Positions 14,786 to 23,617 of a stretch of DNA of 64,000 nucleotides are shown here, one piece after another. A model generated the notes under the pieces. The model was not told the origin of the DNA, made no database searches, and saw only the letters and a program-made list of their open reading frames with translations. Position numbers and translations under genes: made by a program. Each line of letters opens with the position of its first letter. Position 1 is the stretch's first letter. The DNA is from Planctomycetota bacterium (lineage in GTDB: Bacteria > Planctomycetota > Planctomycetia > Gemmatales > Gemmataceae), in contig JACPPF010000089.1 in the NCBI GenBank assembly GCA_016191165.1, forward strand, positions 1-64,000, written 5' to 3'.

Positions 14786-17710
14786 ATGATTATGACTCCA
14801 CATCCTTTTGCGCGCGTAATCGTTACAGCAACGTTGTTCGTACTGGTTGCGAGCGCCAGCCTCGCTCAAACGGCGCGCCCGCTGGAATTCAACCGCGACG
14901 TCCGGCCCATTCTCTCCGATGCCTGTTTTCAATGTCACGGTCCCGACAAGCAAAAACGCAAGGCGAAGCTGCATTTCGATACCGAAGAGGGCGCTCGCGA
15001 ATCCCTGGTGGCCGGGAAGCCCGACGAAAGCGAATTGATCAAGCGGATCACGCATTCCGACAAGGCGAAGCGTATGCCTCCACCGTCGGCCGCGATCACG
15101 CTGACGGCCAAGCAAATCGACACGCTCAAGGCCTGGATTAAGCAAGGGGCGAAGTGGCAGAAACACTGGTCGCTCATCCCGCCAGCGCGTTCGCCGTTGC
15201 CAGGCGTCAAGAACAAGGCCTGGCCGAAGAATGCGCTTGACTACTTCGTGCTGGCGCGACTCGAGGCGGAAGGGTTGGCGCCATCGCCGGAGGCCGATCC
15301 GGTGACGTTGATTCGCCGGCTGTCGCTCGATCTGACGGGGTTGCCGGCGACACCCACCGAGGTTGACGCGTTTACGAAGGCCTGGCACGCGGCGGGGGCT
15401 AAACGGGAAACGGTTTATGGTGCGCTCGTCGAGCGACTCTTGGCGTCGCCGCGCTACGGGGAACGCATGGCCCTGCCGTGGCTGAACGCGGCTCGTTACG
15501 CTGACACCAATGGCTATCAGAACGACGGCCCGCGCACCATGTGGCGCTGGCGCGACTGGGTGATTGACGCCTTTAACAACAACATGGCGTTCGATCGCTT
15601 CACCGTCGAACAACTCGCCGGCGACTTGCTCCCCAAACCGACCCTGGAGCAACGCATCGCGACGGGCTTCAATCGCAACCATCGCGGCAACTCCGAGGGG
15701 GGTGTTATCCCGGAGGAATATGCCGTCGAGTATGTGGTCGATCGCGTCGATACGACGGCGACCGTCTGGCTCGGATTGAGCGCCGGTTGTGCCCGCTGTC
15801 ACGATCACAAGTACGATCCGATCAGTCAGAAAGAGTTCTATCAGCTTTATGCCTACTTCAACAATATTCCCGAGCGCGGCAAGACGATCAAATACGGCAA
15901 CTCGCCGCCGTACATCAAATCGCCGACGCCCGATCAGGCGAAGAAACTCGCCGAGTTGACGCGCGTTGCCAGGGAGAAGGAAACCGCCTTCCGTAAACTT
16001 GCCGGCGAAGTGCGGCAGGCGCAGGCGGCGTGGGAAAAGAAAGTTGCGCCACTCGTTCAAATCGACTGGGCCTACCAACGCGGGCTGCAACAACATTTGC
16101 CCCTCATGGATGGACTGAACCAGCTCAGCAACGTCATCCATTCCGGTCCGCTGCGCCATCACAGCAATCGCGTCCCTCGCTACTTTGACGGCGAACGCGT
16201 CTTCGACGCCGGCAACGTCGGCGATTTCGGCTTCTTCGACAAGTTTTCCATCGGCGTGTGGATCCGCGCCCTTGGAAAAAAGGGCGGCACGATCCTCTCC
16301 CGCATGGTGGACGCCGACCGCGCCGACGGCTACAGCCTCGTCCTCGAAGACGGAAAACTCCATGTGAACCTGATCAAACGCTGGCTCGATGACGCCATTC
16401 GCGTCGAAACCGCGCAGGCGCTCAAGCTCGATCAGTGGAACCACATCCTGTTCTCGTATGACGGAACACGCGTTGCCGCCGGCATCAAGGTCTACGTCAA
16501 TGGCCAACCCGCAAGACTCAAGGTCAATCTCGACGATCTCAATCAATCCTTTCGCACCAAGGAACCATTCCGCATCGGTGGCGGCGGCGGGAAGGACAAA
16601 CGTTTCGTCGGCAGCATCGCCGAGCTGCGCGTTTACGATCACGTTCTGGACGCCCAGGACGTGGCTGCCCTTGGCAATGCCAATCCCCTCGAACGGATCG
16701 TCCGGATCCCCGCCGCGAAGCGAACACCGGCGCAGGCGCACAAGGTGTATTCCTACTTCCTCGATCAAAAAGCCCCGGCCACTATCCGCAAGGCGTTCGC
16801 GGAAATGTTGGCATCGCGCGACGAGATGGTGCGCTTCGATGAGAGCTTGCCCACGACGATGGTGATGCAGGAGATGCCCACGCCACGCCCGGCGTTCATC
16901 CTTTTACGGGGCGAGTATGACAAGAAGGGCAAACAGGTCGGGCGCGCCGTCCCCGCGGCATTCCCGCCTGTGCCGAACGGTGAGCCGAACAATCGCCTCG
17001 GCCTCGCGAAATGGTTGATCTCCAAGGAAAATCCGCTGACCGCCCGCGTCGCCGTCAATCGCTATTGGCAGCTGCTTTTTGGCGCTGGCATTGTCAGGAC
17101 GGTGGAAGATTTCGGCGCCCAGGGCGATTGGCCCAGCCATCCGGAGTTGCTCGATTGGCTCGCGGTCGAATTCATGGAGCCGTTTAGCCGCCCGCCTCTG
17201 GCGGGAGAGAAAGTTGCGGTCGCCAAAGGCGAGCGGGTAAACTCGTGGGACGTGAAGCGCCTGTTGAAATTGATCGTCACCAGCGCCACCTATCGGCAGG
17301 CATCGCGCGTCACGCCCGCCCTCGTGCAGCGTGATCCCGACAACCGCCTGCTCGCGCGTGGCCCGCGCATTCGCCTTTCGGCGGACATGATCCGCGATCA
17401 AGCGCTGTTCGCCAGCGGTCTGTTGATCGAAAGGCTTGGCGGCGAATCGGTGAGGCCGTATCAGCCCAAGGGCCTCGTCAGGGAGTTGACCGGCACCGAG
17501 GAATACGAGCAAGATCACGGCGAGAAGCTTTATCGCCGCAGCTTGTACACGCACTGGCGGCGCACGATTCCACCGCCGGCGATGATGAACCTCGACGCCG
17601 CCAATCGCGAAACGTGCGTGGTGCGCGAGACGCGCACGAACACGCCCTTGCAGGCGCTCAACCTGATGAACGATGTGACGTTCGTCGAGGCGGCGCGCGT
17701 CCTGGCCTAG
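14786..17710 (+). CDS. PSD1 / planctomycete cytochrome C protein (DUF1549, LamG, DUF1553), cut short by an in-frame TAG
   Basis: A 974-residue secreted protein. The signal peptide is residues 1-27. A planctomycete cytochrome c domain follows, with haem-binding CFQCH near residue 49. DUF1549 (about 140-370) has a second CxxCH in SAGCARCHDHKYDP. A LamG-like lectin domain is inserted at about 450-640 (FDKFSIGVWIRALGKKGGTI; GSIAELRVYDHVL). DUF1553 covers about 700 to the end (NRYWQLLFGAGIVRT). The usual C-terminus is missing: the frame stops at TAG 17708-17710 after FVEAARVLA, but the same frame continues immediately with the expected ending. Family members sit next to DUF1501 genes; here the DUF1501 partner begins 2.4 kb downstream. 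Confidence 0.9.
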   Translation: MIMTPHPFARVIVTATLFVLVASASLAQTARPLEFNRDVRPILSDACFQCHGPDKQKRKAKLHFDTEEGARESLVAGKPDESELIKRITHSDKAKRMPPPSAAITLTAKQIDTLKAWIKQGAKWQKHWSLIPPARSPLPGVKNKAWPKNALDYFVLARLEAEGLAPSPEADPVTLIRRLSLDLTGLPATPTEVDAFTKAWHAAGAKRETVYGALVERLLASPRYGERMALPWLNAARYADTNGYQNDGPRTMWRWRDWVIDAFNNNMAFDRFTVEQLAGDLLPKPTLEQRIATGFNRNHRGNSEGGVIPEEYAVEYVVDRVDTTATVWLGLSAGCARCHDHKYDPISQKEFYQLYAYFNNIPERGKTIKYGNSPPYIKSPTPDQAKKLAELTRVAREKETAFRKLAGEVRQAQAAWEKKVAPLVQIDWAYQRGLQQHLPLMDGLNQLSNVIHSGPLRHHSNRVPRYFDGERVFDAGNVGDFGFFDKFSIGVWIRALGKKGGTILSRMVDADRADGYSLVLEDGKLHVNLIKRWLDDAIRVETAQALKLDQWNHILFSYDGTRVAAGIKVYVNGQPARLKVNLDDLNQSFRTKEPFRIGGGGGKDKRFVGSIAELRVYDHVLDAQDVAALGNANPLERIVRIPAAKRTPAQAHKVYSYFLDQKAPATIRKAFAEMLASRDEMVRFDESLPTTMVMQEMPTPRPAFILLRGEYDKKGKQVGRAVPAAFPPVPNGEPNNRLGLAKWLISKENPLTARVAVNRYWQLLFGAGIVRTVEDFGAQGDWPSHPELLDWLAVEFMEPFSRPPLAGEKVAVAKGERVNSWDVKRLLKLIVTSATYRQASRVTPALVQRDPDNRLLARGPRIRLSADMIRDQALFASGLLIERLGGESVRPYQPKGLVRELTGTEEYEQDHGEKLYRRSLYTHWRRTIPPPAMMNLDAANRETCVVRETRTNTPLQALNLMNDVTFVEAARVLA

Positions 17711-17986
17711 CGCATCATGAAATTGGAAACGAAGCCTGGTCTTCGTTTAGCGCTCGCGTGGCGCCTGGCAAGCGCGCGGCGCCCCAGTCCACCGGAGTTG
17801 AAAATCCTGCAAACCGCCCTCGCGAACCACCACGCCCACTACCGAATGAACCGCGCCGCCGCGCTGAAGCTCATCAGCGCCGGTGAAGCGCCACGCGATC
17901 AAAAACTCGACCCCGCCGAACACGCGGCGTACACGGCGGTGTGCAATTTGATTTTGAATCTGGATGAGGTGATTACGAAGGAGTGA
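17711..17986 (+). pseudogene. Separated C-terminal end of the PSD1 protein after the in-frame TAG
   Basis: In the same frame as the upstream gene, 91 further codons read RIMKLETKPGLRLALAWRLA and end LNLDEVITKE, the standard DUF1553 terminus. The sequence expected at the stop is ARVLAERIMK, so one GAG to TAG change explains the break. The downstream part shows no decay, suggesting a recent mutation, a sequencing error, or readthrough. Its stop TGA overlaps the next start (GTGA), as for an intact coupled gene. Confidence 0.85.
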
Positions 17987-18429
17987 TTGTCTTGCCCAAG
18001 GAACTGAAAGAGGAAACAGACCTGTTGGCCCAGATCGCTGCCAATATGCCCGCGCTGGAAGAGCTACTCGAAAATTGCAACGATCACTGGGGCTACGAGG
18101 ATCCGATCTATCGGTTTTATCACCAGAGTTTCAAGGTTTTCTGGCTCCAGGGCCAAACCGAGAGAATCGTCGCCCAGCTTCAAGCGTTGGCGCCGACTCG
18201 GCCGCTCAATGCGACATTCATAGAGATCATCAAAGCCGGAACCGGAAAGAGCTTCAAGAACGAAGCCAACGCGACATGGACTCAAACCACACGAGCGATC
18301 CTGGAAGCGTTCTTCCATGCCCGGTTCTTTCTGGAGATGGTTTGCCGGTATGGCAAAGACTTGAAGTCGCCGCCCCAGGAGCTTCCAAGCGGCTGGGCGG
18401 CGGTGTTGTATCTGTATGGGTTGCGGTGA
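17983..18429 (+). CDS. Hypothetical protein, mostly helical
   Basis: A 148-residue protein from GTG 17983, which overlaps the PSD1 stop; a TTG at 17992 has better spacing from AGGAG and would give MPKELKEETD. The product looks soluble and alpha-helical (EETDLLAQIAANMPALEELL, TRAILEAFFHARFFLEMVCR) with aromatic-rich stretches (YEDPIYRFYHQSFKVFWLQG). No known motif was recognised. It lies between the PSD1 gene and a DUF1501 remnant, where planctomycete clusters usually have the DUF1501 gene directly, so it may be part of an inserted segment. Confidence 0.65.
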   Translation: MIVLPKELKEETDLLAQIAANMPALEELLENCNDHWGYEDPIYRFYHQSFKVFWLQGQTERIVAQLQALAPTRPLNATFIEIIKAGTGKSFKNEANATWTQTTRAILEAFFHARFFLEMVCRYGKDLKSPPQELPSGWAAVLYLYGLR

Positions 18430-18435
18430 TCGTGG

Positions 18436-18588
18436 ATGCCTGGCGAGCGACCGTGCTATTTAGGCGCCTTGAAGCGGTTTGAATCCCGCCGCTCCTTCCT
18501 CCAGCGCACCGGCGTCGGTCTCGGCGTGGCACGGCGCAATCGGCCTACGCCCCGTGATTGTTCCTCCTCGTCAAATCGGTACGCTTGA
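18436..18588 (+). pseudogene. Remnant of a DUF1501 5' end (Tat motif only)
   Basis: The frame from ATG 18436 reads through [16 protein letters not shown], a DUF1501 twin-arginine start, and then departs from the family and stops at 18588. About 55 bases (18478-18534) match the start of the intact DUF1501 gene (20151-20207) with only a few differences. The similarity ends abruptly inside the minus-strand ATPase gene's 3' flank. It is best read as a displaced or duplicated gene end. Confidence 0.6.
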
Positions 18589-19786
18589 TCATCCCGTGAG
18601 CCAGGCCTTCCATGATAACGAACGGCTGCAAGAGGGGATTGCGGAAGCGGAAGCGATAACGGCGCGGCAGGCCGATGCGCTCCAGCACCGGGCCACGCTC
18701 GGCATTGCAGAAATCCGCGAGGTGGCGCGAGAACGCCGCGATCTCATACGGTTTTTTCATGATGCGGCTCATCGGCGTGCGCACGTCGCCTGCCGCGAAA
18801 TAGCCGAGCTGATCGGCATCGGCCAAGGCGCACGCCAGGAGCGCCTGTTTGTACAGGTTGTCGCTGCGCGGGCTGATGGTCGCCTGATGATACGCGCGCT
18901 GCAAGGTTTGCTGCGCCCCCGCGATGGCTTTGCGGATGGCTCCTTCCACGTGCTTCACGCGTACCGTTTTCTCATTGTTGTCGATGGCCAGACGCGAGGA
19001 ATGCAGACCCAGAAGGTGGGTGTAATGCGGCAGCCCTTGCGAGAGCGTCGCGATGAACCCATTCGCCTCGGCCTGGATGGTCATTCCCAGGGCATGTAGG
19101 CCGTTACGCACGATCTGCACGAGTTCCGCGCGCGACATGCGCGGCATGCGCACTTGCACCAGGGCCCGCTCGACGGATTGATGCTCGGCGATCAACTGTT
19201 CGACAGTGTCAGCCACTCCCACGAGGACGATCGTCGTCGCGGGGGATTGATCGGACAAGGCCTTGATGGTGTCGGTGAAAAGCTGGGTGACTTCCTTGCC
19301 CGCGAGTCGATCGAACTCATCGATGATCGGGATGAACAGGTTCTTGCGCGCCAGGGCATGGGCGATGGTCAAGACGACGTCGGGCGTTATCTCGCCGTCC
19401 AGGTCTTGGCCGAGCGAGGTGACGGTTTTCTTGGCCTCGCCGCGAAAACCGAATGCCGGCGTTTCATCGACCAGGGGGATTTGTTTGAAGATTTTCCTCC
19501 AGATGCTGGCGAAGTCGTCCTTGCCGTCGCAATTGATGTGGGGAGCGATGACATGGGTCTTGCCCTTGGGGGCCAGGAAGGGTTCCAGGACGTTGGCGAG
19601 CGAGGTCTTGCCGACGCCGCGTTCGCCATAGATCAGGACATGCTGGCCTTTTTGGTGGATGGCGTCGATCACGGAGCGGAGCTGGTCGGTGCGACCGGCG
19701 AATACGTCTCGTTCGCGGATCGGCGCCGCCGGGCTGAAGACACCGCCAGCGCGCAGGGCCAATGCTTGCTTCTCGACCGTCTTCAT
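18545..19786 (-). CDS. ORC1/Cdc6-like AAA+ ATPase with C-terminal winged helix
   Basis: A 413-residue protein starting MKTVEKQALALRAGG after GGGGGTGG. Residues about 25-45 (PIRERDVFAGRTDQLRSVID) lead into Walker A GERGVGKTSLAN; Walker B is IPIIDEFDRL; a sensor-like VLVGVADTVEQL and an arginine-containing lid follow. The C-terminal third (LGYFAAGDVRTPMSRIMKKP to FRFRNPLLQPFVIMEGL) has the helix-turn-wing layout of ORC/Cdc6 proteins. In archaea such proteins bind origins; bacterial relatives are mostly of unknown role. It lies opposite to its neighbours, between a DUF1501 remnant and an intact DUF1501 gene. Three promoter-like 68-bp repeats lie upstream. TniB/TnsC-type transposon ATPases are an alternative, but no transposase is present. 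Confidence 0.82.
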   Translation of the reverse strand: MKTVEKQALALRAGGVFSPAAPIRERDVFAGRTDQLRSVIDAIHQKGQHVLIYGERGVGKTSLANVLEPFLAPKGKTHVIAPHINCDGKDDFASIWRKIFKQIPLVDETPAFGFRGEAKKTVTSLGQDLDGEITPDVVLTIAHALARKNLFIPIIDEFDRLAGKEVTQLFTDTIKALSDQSPATTIVLVGVADTVEQLIAEHQSVERALVQVRMPRMSRAELVQIVRNGLHALGMTIQAEANGFIATLSQGLPHYTHLLGLHSSRLAIDNNEKTVRVKHVEGAIRKAIAGAQQTLQRAYHQATISPRSDNLYKQALLACALADADQLGYFAAGDVRTPMSRIMKKPYEIAAFSRHLADFCNAERGPVLERIGLPRRYRFRFRNPLLQPFVIMEGLAHGMIKRTDLTRRNNHGA

Positions 19787-19813
19787 GCGCCACCCCCGCA
19801 CGATGCTATTGCT

Positions 19814-20005
19814 ATCTACAACTGAGTATAAGTAACTGGGCAAAACGCGGCAAGACACGAAGATGTTACGACGGCGTGGTCATCTACAACTGAGTATAAG
19901 TAATACTGCGAACGCTGTCACGCCGCTGCGCGTCGCCGGCCGGGTCCTTATCTTTAACTGAGTATAAGTATAACCGCAAACGCTGTCACGCCGCTGTGGT
20001 GGCCA
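19814..20005. repeat. Three tandem 68-bp units upstream of the ATPase gene
   Basis: Units begin at 19814, 19882 and 19950, an exact 68-bp period. Each contains ACTGAGTATAAGTA; units 2 and 3 also share ACGCTGTCACGCCGCTG, while the matching part of unit 1 has diverged. The spacing and proximity to an ORC-like gene recall replication iterons, but every core also reads as a -10 box toward the ATPase. The stretch 20006-20126 holds no further repeat; only the ribosome site of the DUF1501 gene is seen there. Confidence 0.85.
19825..19853 (-). promoter_or_regulatory. Promoter candidate for the ATPase gene
   Basis: Read on the minus strand: TTGCCG (19853-19848), 17-bp spacer, TATACT (19830-19825), then about 38 bases to the ATG. 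Equivalent boxes (GTGACA, 17 bp, TATACT) lie exactly 68 and 136 bp further upstream. Confidence 0.6.
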
Positions 20006-20126
20006 GAAAAACGGCTTTCAATCCGGTGGGTGAATGATACCATCAACGATGTACGAGTAACTCGCGCCAGGGAGCGAAATCTGTCCGCACCGGCACAAAC
20101 ATCCAGTACAAACCTGAGGCTCACTC

Positions 20127-21587
20127 ATGTTGGTTCCTCCGTTCGAGGTTGGCTTGGAATCCCGCCGCTCCTTCCTCCAGCACACCGGCGTCGGCCTCGG
20201 CGCGGCCGCGCTGGCGTGTCTGTTGAATGACGACGCGGTCGGACAGCCTGACGCGCTCGCCTCCGGCTCGCGGCTAAACGGGTTGCCGCACTTCCCGGCG
20301 ACCGCCAAACGCGTCATCTATCTCCTCCAGTCCGGCGCTCCGTCCCAGCTCGATCTTTTCGACTACAAGCCTCGCCTCGCTTCCATGTTCAACCAGGACC
20401 TTCCCGACTCCGTGCGGCGCGGTCAGCGGCTCACCGGCATGACCGCGACGCAAGATCGCTTTCCGATCGCGCCGTCCAAATATCGCTTCGCCCGGCATGG
20501 TCGATCCGGCGCCTGGATCAGCGAGTTAATGCCGCACCTGTCAACCGTTGCGGACGACCTCTGCTTCATCAAGTCGATGCACACCGAGGCGATTAATCAC
20601 GATCCCGCGATTACGTTTTTCCAGAGCGGCGCGCAACTCGCGGGCCGGCCGAGCATGGGAGCGTGGCTCGCCTATGGCCTGGGGAGCGAGAACCGCGATC
20701 TGCCTGCCTTCGTCGTCATGATCTCGCAAGGGTCCGGCAACCCGGCCGATCAGCCGCTCTACGATCGTCTGTGGGGCAGCGGCTTTTTGCCCTCGCAATA
20801 CCAGGGCGTCAAGTTCCGCTCGACCGGCGATCCGGTGTTATTCCTCAACAACCCCGACGGCGTCGATGCCGCCACGCGCCGCCGTATGTTGGACGACCTT
20901 GGCCGACTGAACCAGATGCGGCTCGAACAATCAGGCGACCCGGAAATCCGCACGCGCATCGCCCAGTACGAGATGGCCTACCGCATGCAAACGTCGGTCC
21001 CCGATCTCATCGACATCTCGCGCGAGCCTCGCCACGTCCTCGACATGTACGGCCCCGAGGTGCGCCGGCCCGGTAGCTACGCGTTCAACTGCCTGCTCGC
21101 GCGCCGGCTCACCGAGCGCGGCGTCCGCTTCGTGCAACTTTTCCACCGCGGCTGGGATCAGCACGTCAACCTGCCCCGCCAGATCGAGGGACAGGCGCGC
21201 GATACCGATCAACCATCGGCAGCGCTCCTCCGCGACCTGAAAAATCGCGGCCTTTTGGACGATACCCTCGTCATCTGGGGCGGCGAGTTTGGCCGCACGG
21301 TCTACTGTCAAGGTACGTTGACCCACGACAATTATGGCCGCGATCATCACCCGCGCTGCTTCACGTTCTGGCTCGCGGGCGGCGGCATCAAGCCGGGCAT
21401 GAGCCACGGGCAAACCGACGACTTCAGCTACAACATCGACGAAAACCCGGTCCACGTCCACGACCTGCACGCCACGATGCTGCACTGCCTGGGTATCGAT
21501 CATCGCCGCCTGACGTATCGCTACCAGGGCCGCAATCATCGGCTGACCGATGTGCATGGGAACGTGGTGCGAGAGGTTTTGCGATGA
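20127..21587 (+). CDS. DUF1501 family protein (PSD1 partner)
   Basis: A 486-residue protein; GAGG lies 7 bases before the ATG. The Tat-type signal [20 protein letters not shown] starts near residue 11, giving export in folded form. Family landmarks are [20 protein letters not shown] near 65, the central [20 protein letters not shown], and near the C-terminus [16 protein letters not shown] and [24 protein letters not shown]1501 proteins have an alkaline phosphatase-like fold and are normally encoded next to PSD1 proteins, as here, though separated by 2.4 kb that includes the ATPase. Its 5' end is duplicated at 18478-18534. Confidence 0.9.
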   Translation: MLVPPFEVGLESRRSFLQHTGVGLGAAALACLLNDDAVGQPDALASGSRLNGLPHFPATAKRVIYLLQSGAPSQLDLFDYKPRLASMFNQDLPDSVRRGQRLTGMTATQDRFPIAPSKYRFARHGRSGAWISELMPHLSTVADDLCFIKSMHTEAINHDPAITFFQSGAQLAGRPSMGAWLAYGLGSENRDLPAFVVMISQGSGNPADQPLYDRLWGSGFLPSQYQGVKFRSTGDPVLFLNNPDGVDAATRRRMLDDLGRLNQMRLEQSGDPEIRTRIAQYEMAYRMQTSVPDLIDISREPRHVLDMYGPEVRRPGSYAFNCLLARRLTERGVRFVQLFHRGWDQHVNLPRQIEGQARDTDQPSAALLRDLKNRGLLDDTLVIWGGEFGRTVYCQGTLTHDNYGRDHHPRCFTFWLAGGGIKPGMSHGQTDDFSYNIDENPVHVHDLHATMLHCLGIDHRRLTYRYQGRNHRLTDVHGNVVREVLR

Positions 21588-21644
21588 GTCCGCGGCGAAA
21601 CTCGGCTATAATACCGATGAAAATTCCGAGGAAGGAGGTTGTCC

Positions 21645-21965
21645 GTGCCAACAATTCGGGAAATCAACCAGACCTTGGCGAACAAGTTGTACGAGGAGGC
21701 GCAGCGCGACCCGTTATCGCCTTATGCGGGTAAAAAAGTTGGCTTTGCCAACGGGCAGATTGTTGTTGTAGCCGATGCCTGGCGCGACGTTACCAACGCT
21801 TTGAACAAGATTGAGCCCGTGGCGGCCAATACTTTCTGCATCGACATGGCACAAGACTACAAGACGGTTCAGGAGATCTGGGAGGTCTGCGTCGCTTCGC
21901 TTCAACGCAACCGCTTCACCTATGGCAACTTCGGCAACGCTGGCGAGTTCGCGCTGGAATGCTGA
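21645..21965 (+). CDS. Hypothetical small protein
   Basis: A 106-residue protein from GTG 21645, with AAGGAGG 6 bases upstream; a TTG at 21639 in the same frame touches the ribosome site and is less likely. It reads MPTIREINQTLANKLYEEAQ and includes DPLSPYAGKKVGFANGQIVV and DMAQDYKTVQEIWEVCVASL. It is soluble, without a signal peptide or known motif. It resembles small planctomycete proteins annotated as hypothetical. It follows the DUF1501 gene by 57 bases and may be co-transcribed. Confidence 0.7.
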   Translation: MPTIREINQTLANKLYEEAQRDPLSPYAGKKVGFANGQIVVVADAWRDVTNALNKIEPVAANTFCIDMAQDYKTVQEIWEVCVASLQRNRFTYGNFGNAGEFALEC

Positions 21966-22060
21966 CCAACAGAGGAAGTGCCCCTTCCCATACTCCCCAC
22001 TCGCCTCTTCCGTATTATCTTGATTGAAACGCTGCCGAATCACCCCAGGGGCCTCTCACC

Positions 22061-23398
22061 ATGCCGCGCACGCTCCGCTCGCTTCTCGCCGTCGCACTTA
22101 GCCTGGCCATCCTGTCCGGCGCCATCGCCTGGCATAACGTGGGCACCAGGCAGACCGAACCACCCCTGGCACTCGTCCAGCCCGCTGGGCCGAAATACTG
22201 GAAGGGCAACCTGCACACCCATTCGCTCTGGTCCGATGGCGACGACTTTCCCGAAATGATCGCCGACTGGTACAAACGCCACGGCTATCACTTCCTCACC
22301 ATCTCCGACCACAACGTTCTCTCCGATGGCCAGCGCTGGATCGATGTCACCACCGGAAAGAATAGCCGACAGCTCGCCCTGAAGAAATACATCGCTCGCT
22401 TCGGCTCCGCCTGGGTCGAGCGGCGCATGAAGGAGGCCAAGAAAGGCAAGAAGGCCGCCGCGACCGAGCAGGTCCGCCTCAAGCCGCTCGCGGAGTTTCG
22501 CAGCCTGCTGGAAGAGCCAGGCAAATACCTGTTGATCCCCGGCGAGGAGATCACGCACCGTTTCGCCAAGAACCCCGTCCACATGAACGCGATCAACCTG
22601 CGCGATGTGATCATCCCCACCGATGGCGCGTCCGTTTCCGAAACCATCGTCGTCAACCTGCGCGCCGTCGAAGAACAACGCAAGAAGCAGGGCTGGAAGA
22701 CGATCACGTTCCTCAATCACCCCAACTTCGTCTGGGGTGTCAAGGCGGAGGATATGCTCACCGAGGAACTGAAGTTCTTTGAAATCTACAACGGCCATCC
22801 CGCCGTACACAACTACGGCGACGCAACCCACGTCAGCACGGAAAAGATGTGGGACATCACCCTCGCCCTGCGCCTGGGCAAGCACAAGCTGCCCCTCCTC
22901 TACGGCATGGCGACCGACGACGCCCATCGCTACCACGAATTCGGCGTCGGCAAGGTCAACCCAGGCCGCGGCTGGATCATGGTCAAAGCCCCGTTCCTGA
23001 CCGCCGAATCGATCACCAACGCCATCGACGCCGGCGATTATTACTGCTCCACCGGCGTCGTCCTGAAGTCGGTCGAGCGGACTTCCCGCCAGCTCGCGCT
23101 GGTCATCAACGCGGAACCGGGCGTCAAATACAAGACGCAGTTCATCGCCACGATGAAGGATGCTGCGCTCACCTCCGAGGCACGCAAGGACAAGAACGGC
23201 AAGGCGCTCGACGTGACGCGAACCTATTCCGCGGAAGTCGGCAAGGTGATCGCGGAAAGCGATTCGCTGGAACCGAGCTACCGCCTGACGGGTAAAGAGC
23301 TGTACGTTCGCGCCACGGTGATCTCGACGAAGGCCCACCCAAACCCGTACGCAAAAGGCGACCGGGAAATCGCCTGGACGCAACCGGCGACGCCGTGA
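22061..23398 (+). CDS. Secreted PHP-domain phosphoesterase-like protein
   Basis: A 445-residue protein with a signal anchor (residues 5-25, SLLAVALSLAILSGAIAWH). The PHP metal-binding motif NLHTHSLWSDG is at about residue 50, followed by LTISDHNVLSDG near 87, GEEITHRF near 168 and ATDDAHRYHEFG near 288. Together these give the His/Asp/Glu ligands of the polymerase-histidinol-phosphatase fold. PHP enzymes hydrolyse phosphoesters using a metal cluster; an exported form could act on extracellular nucleic acid or sugar phosphates. The substrate is unknown. Confidence 0.82.
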   Translation: MPRTLRSLLAVALSLAILSGAIAWHNVGTRQTEPPLALVQPAGPKYWKGNLHTHSLWSDGDDFPEMIADWYKRHGYHFLTISDHNVLSDGQRWIDVTTGKNSRQLALKKYIARFGSAWVERRMKEAKKGKKAAATEQVRLKPLAEFRSLLEEPGKYLLIPGEEITHRFAKNPVHMNAINLRDVIIPTDGASVSETIVVNLRAVEEQRKKQGWKTITFLNHPNFVWGVKAEDMLTEELKFFEIYNGHPAVHNYGDATHVSTEKMWDITLALRLGKHKLPLLYGMATDDAHRYHEFGVGKVNPGRGWIMVKAPFLTAESITNAIDAGDYYCSTGVVLKSVERTSRQLALVINAEPGVKYKTQFIATMKDAALTSEARKDKNGKALDVTRTYSAEVGKVIAESDSLEPSYRLTGKELYVRATVISTKAHPNPYAKGDREIAWTQPATP

Positions 23399-23473
23399 GT
23401 GACATTCAGTTGTTCCCGACGGAAAAAGTTCAATCACCCGCTTCAATGGAAGGGTCGTTGCTTGGGAGATTCC

Positions 23474-23617
23474 GTGGCAAATATTCTTCGCTGGCTGCGC
23501 GGATTTGTACGATTAGTAGAATGGGGTACGCCGCGCCGACGCCTGCCCCTGGACGCCTGGGGACTGCTTCATAAACTATCCGCGTTCCACAGGCACCCGC
23601 GAAGGAGCGCCACCTAA
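23474..23617 (+). CDS. Possible 47-residue basic leader protein coupled to the J-like gene
   Basis: From GTG 23474 (GGGAG 5 bases upstream) a short frame reads MANILRWLRGFVRLVEWGTP and continues with basic residues, ending in TAATG, where the stop overlaps the next ATG. The N-terminal 18 residues could form an amphipathic helix. It may be a real small membrane-associated protein or only a translational coupler. Confidence 0.4.
   Translation: MANILRWLRGFVRLVEWGTPRRRLPLDAWGLLHKLSAFHRHPRRSAT

Noticed and set aside
19814-20005. 68-bp repeats considered as a CRISPR array
   Set aside because: Only three units, the 'spacers' are partly conserved between units, and no cas genes are present.
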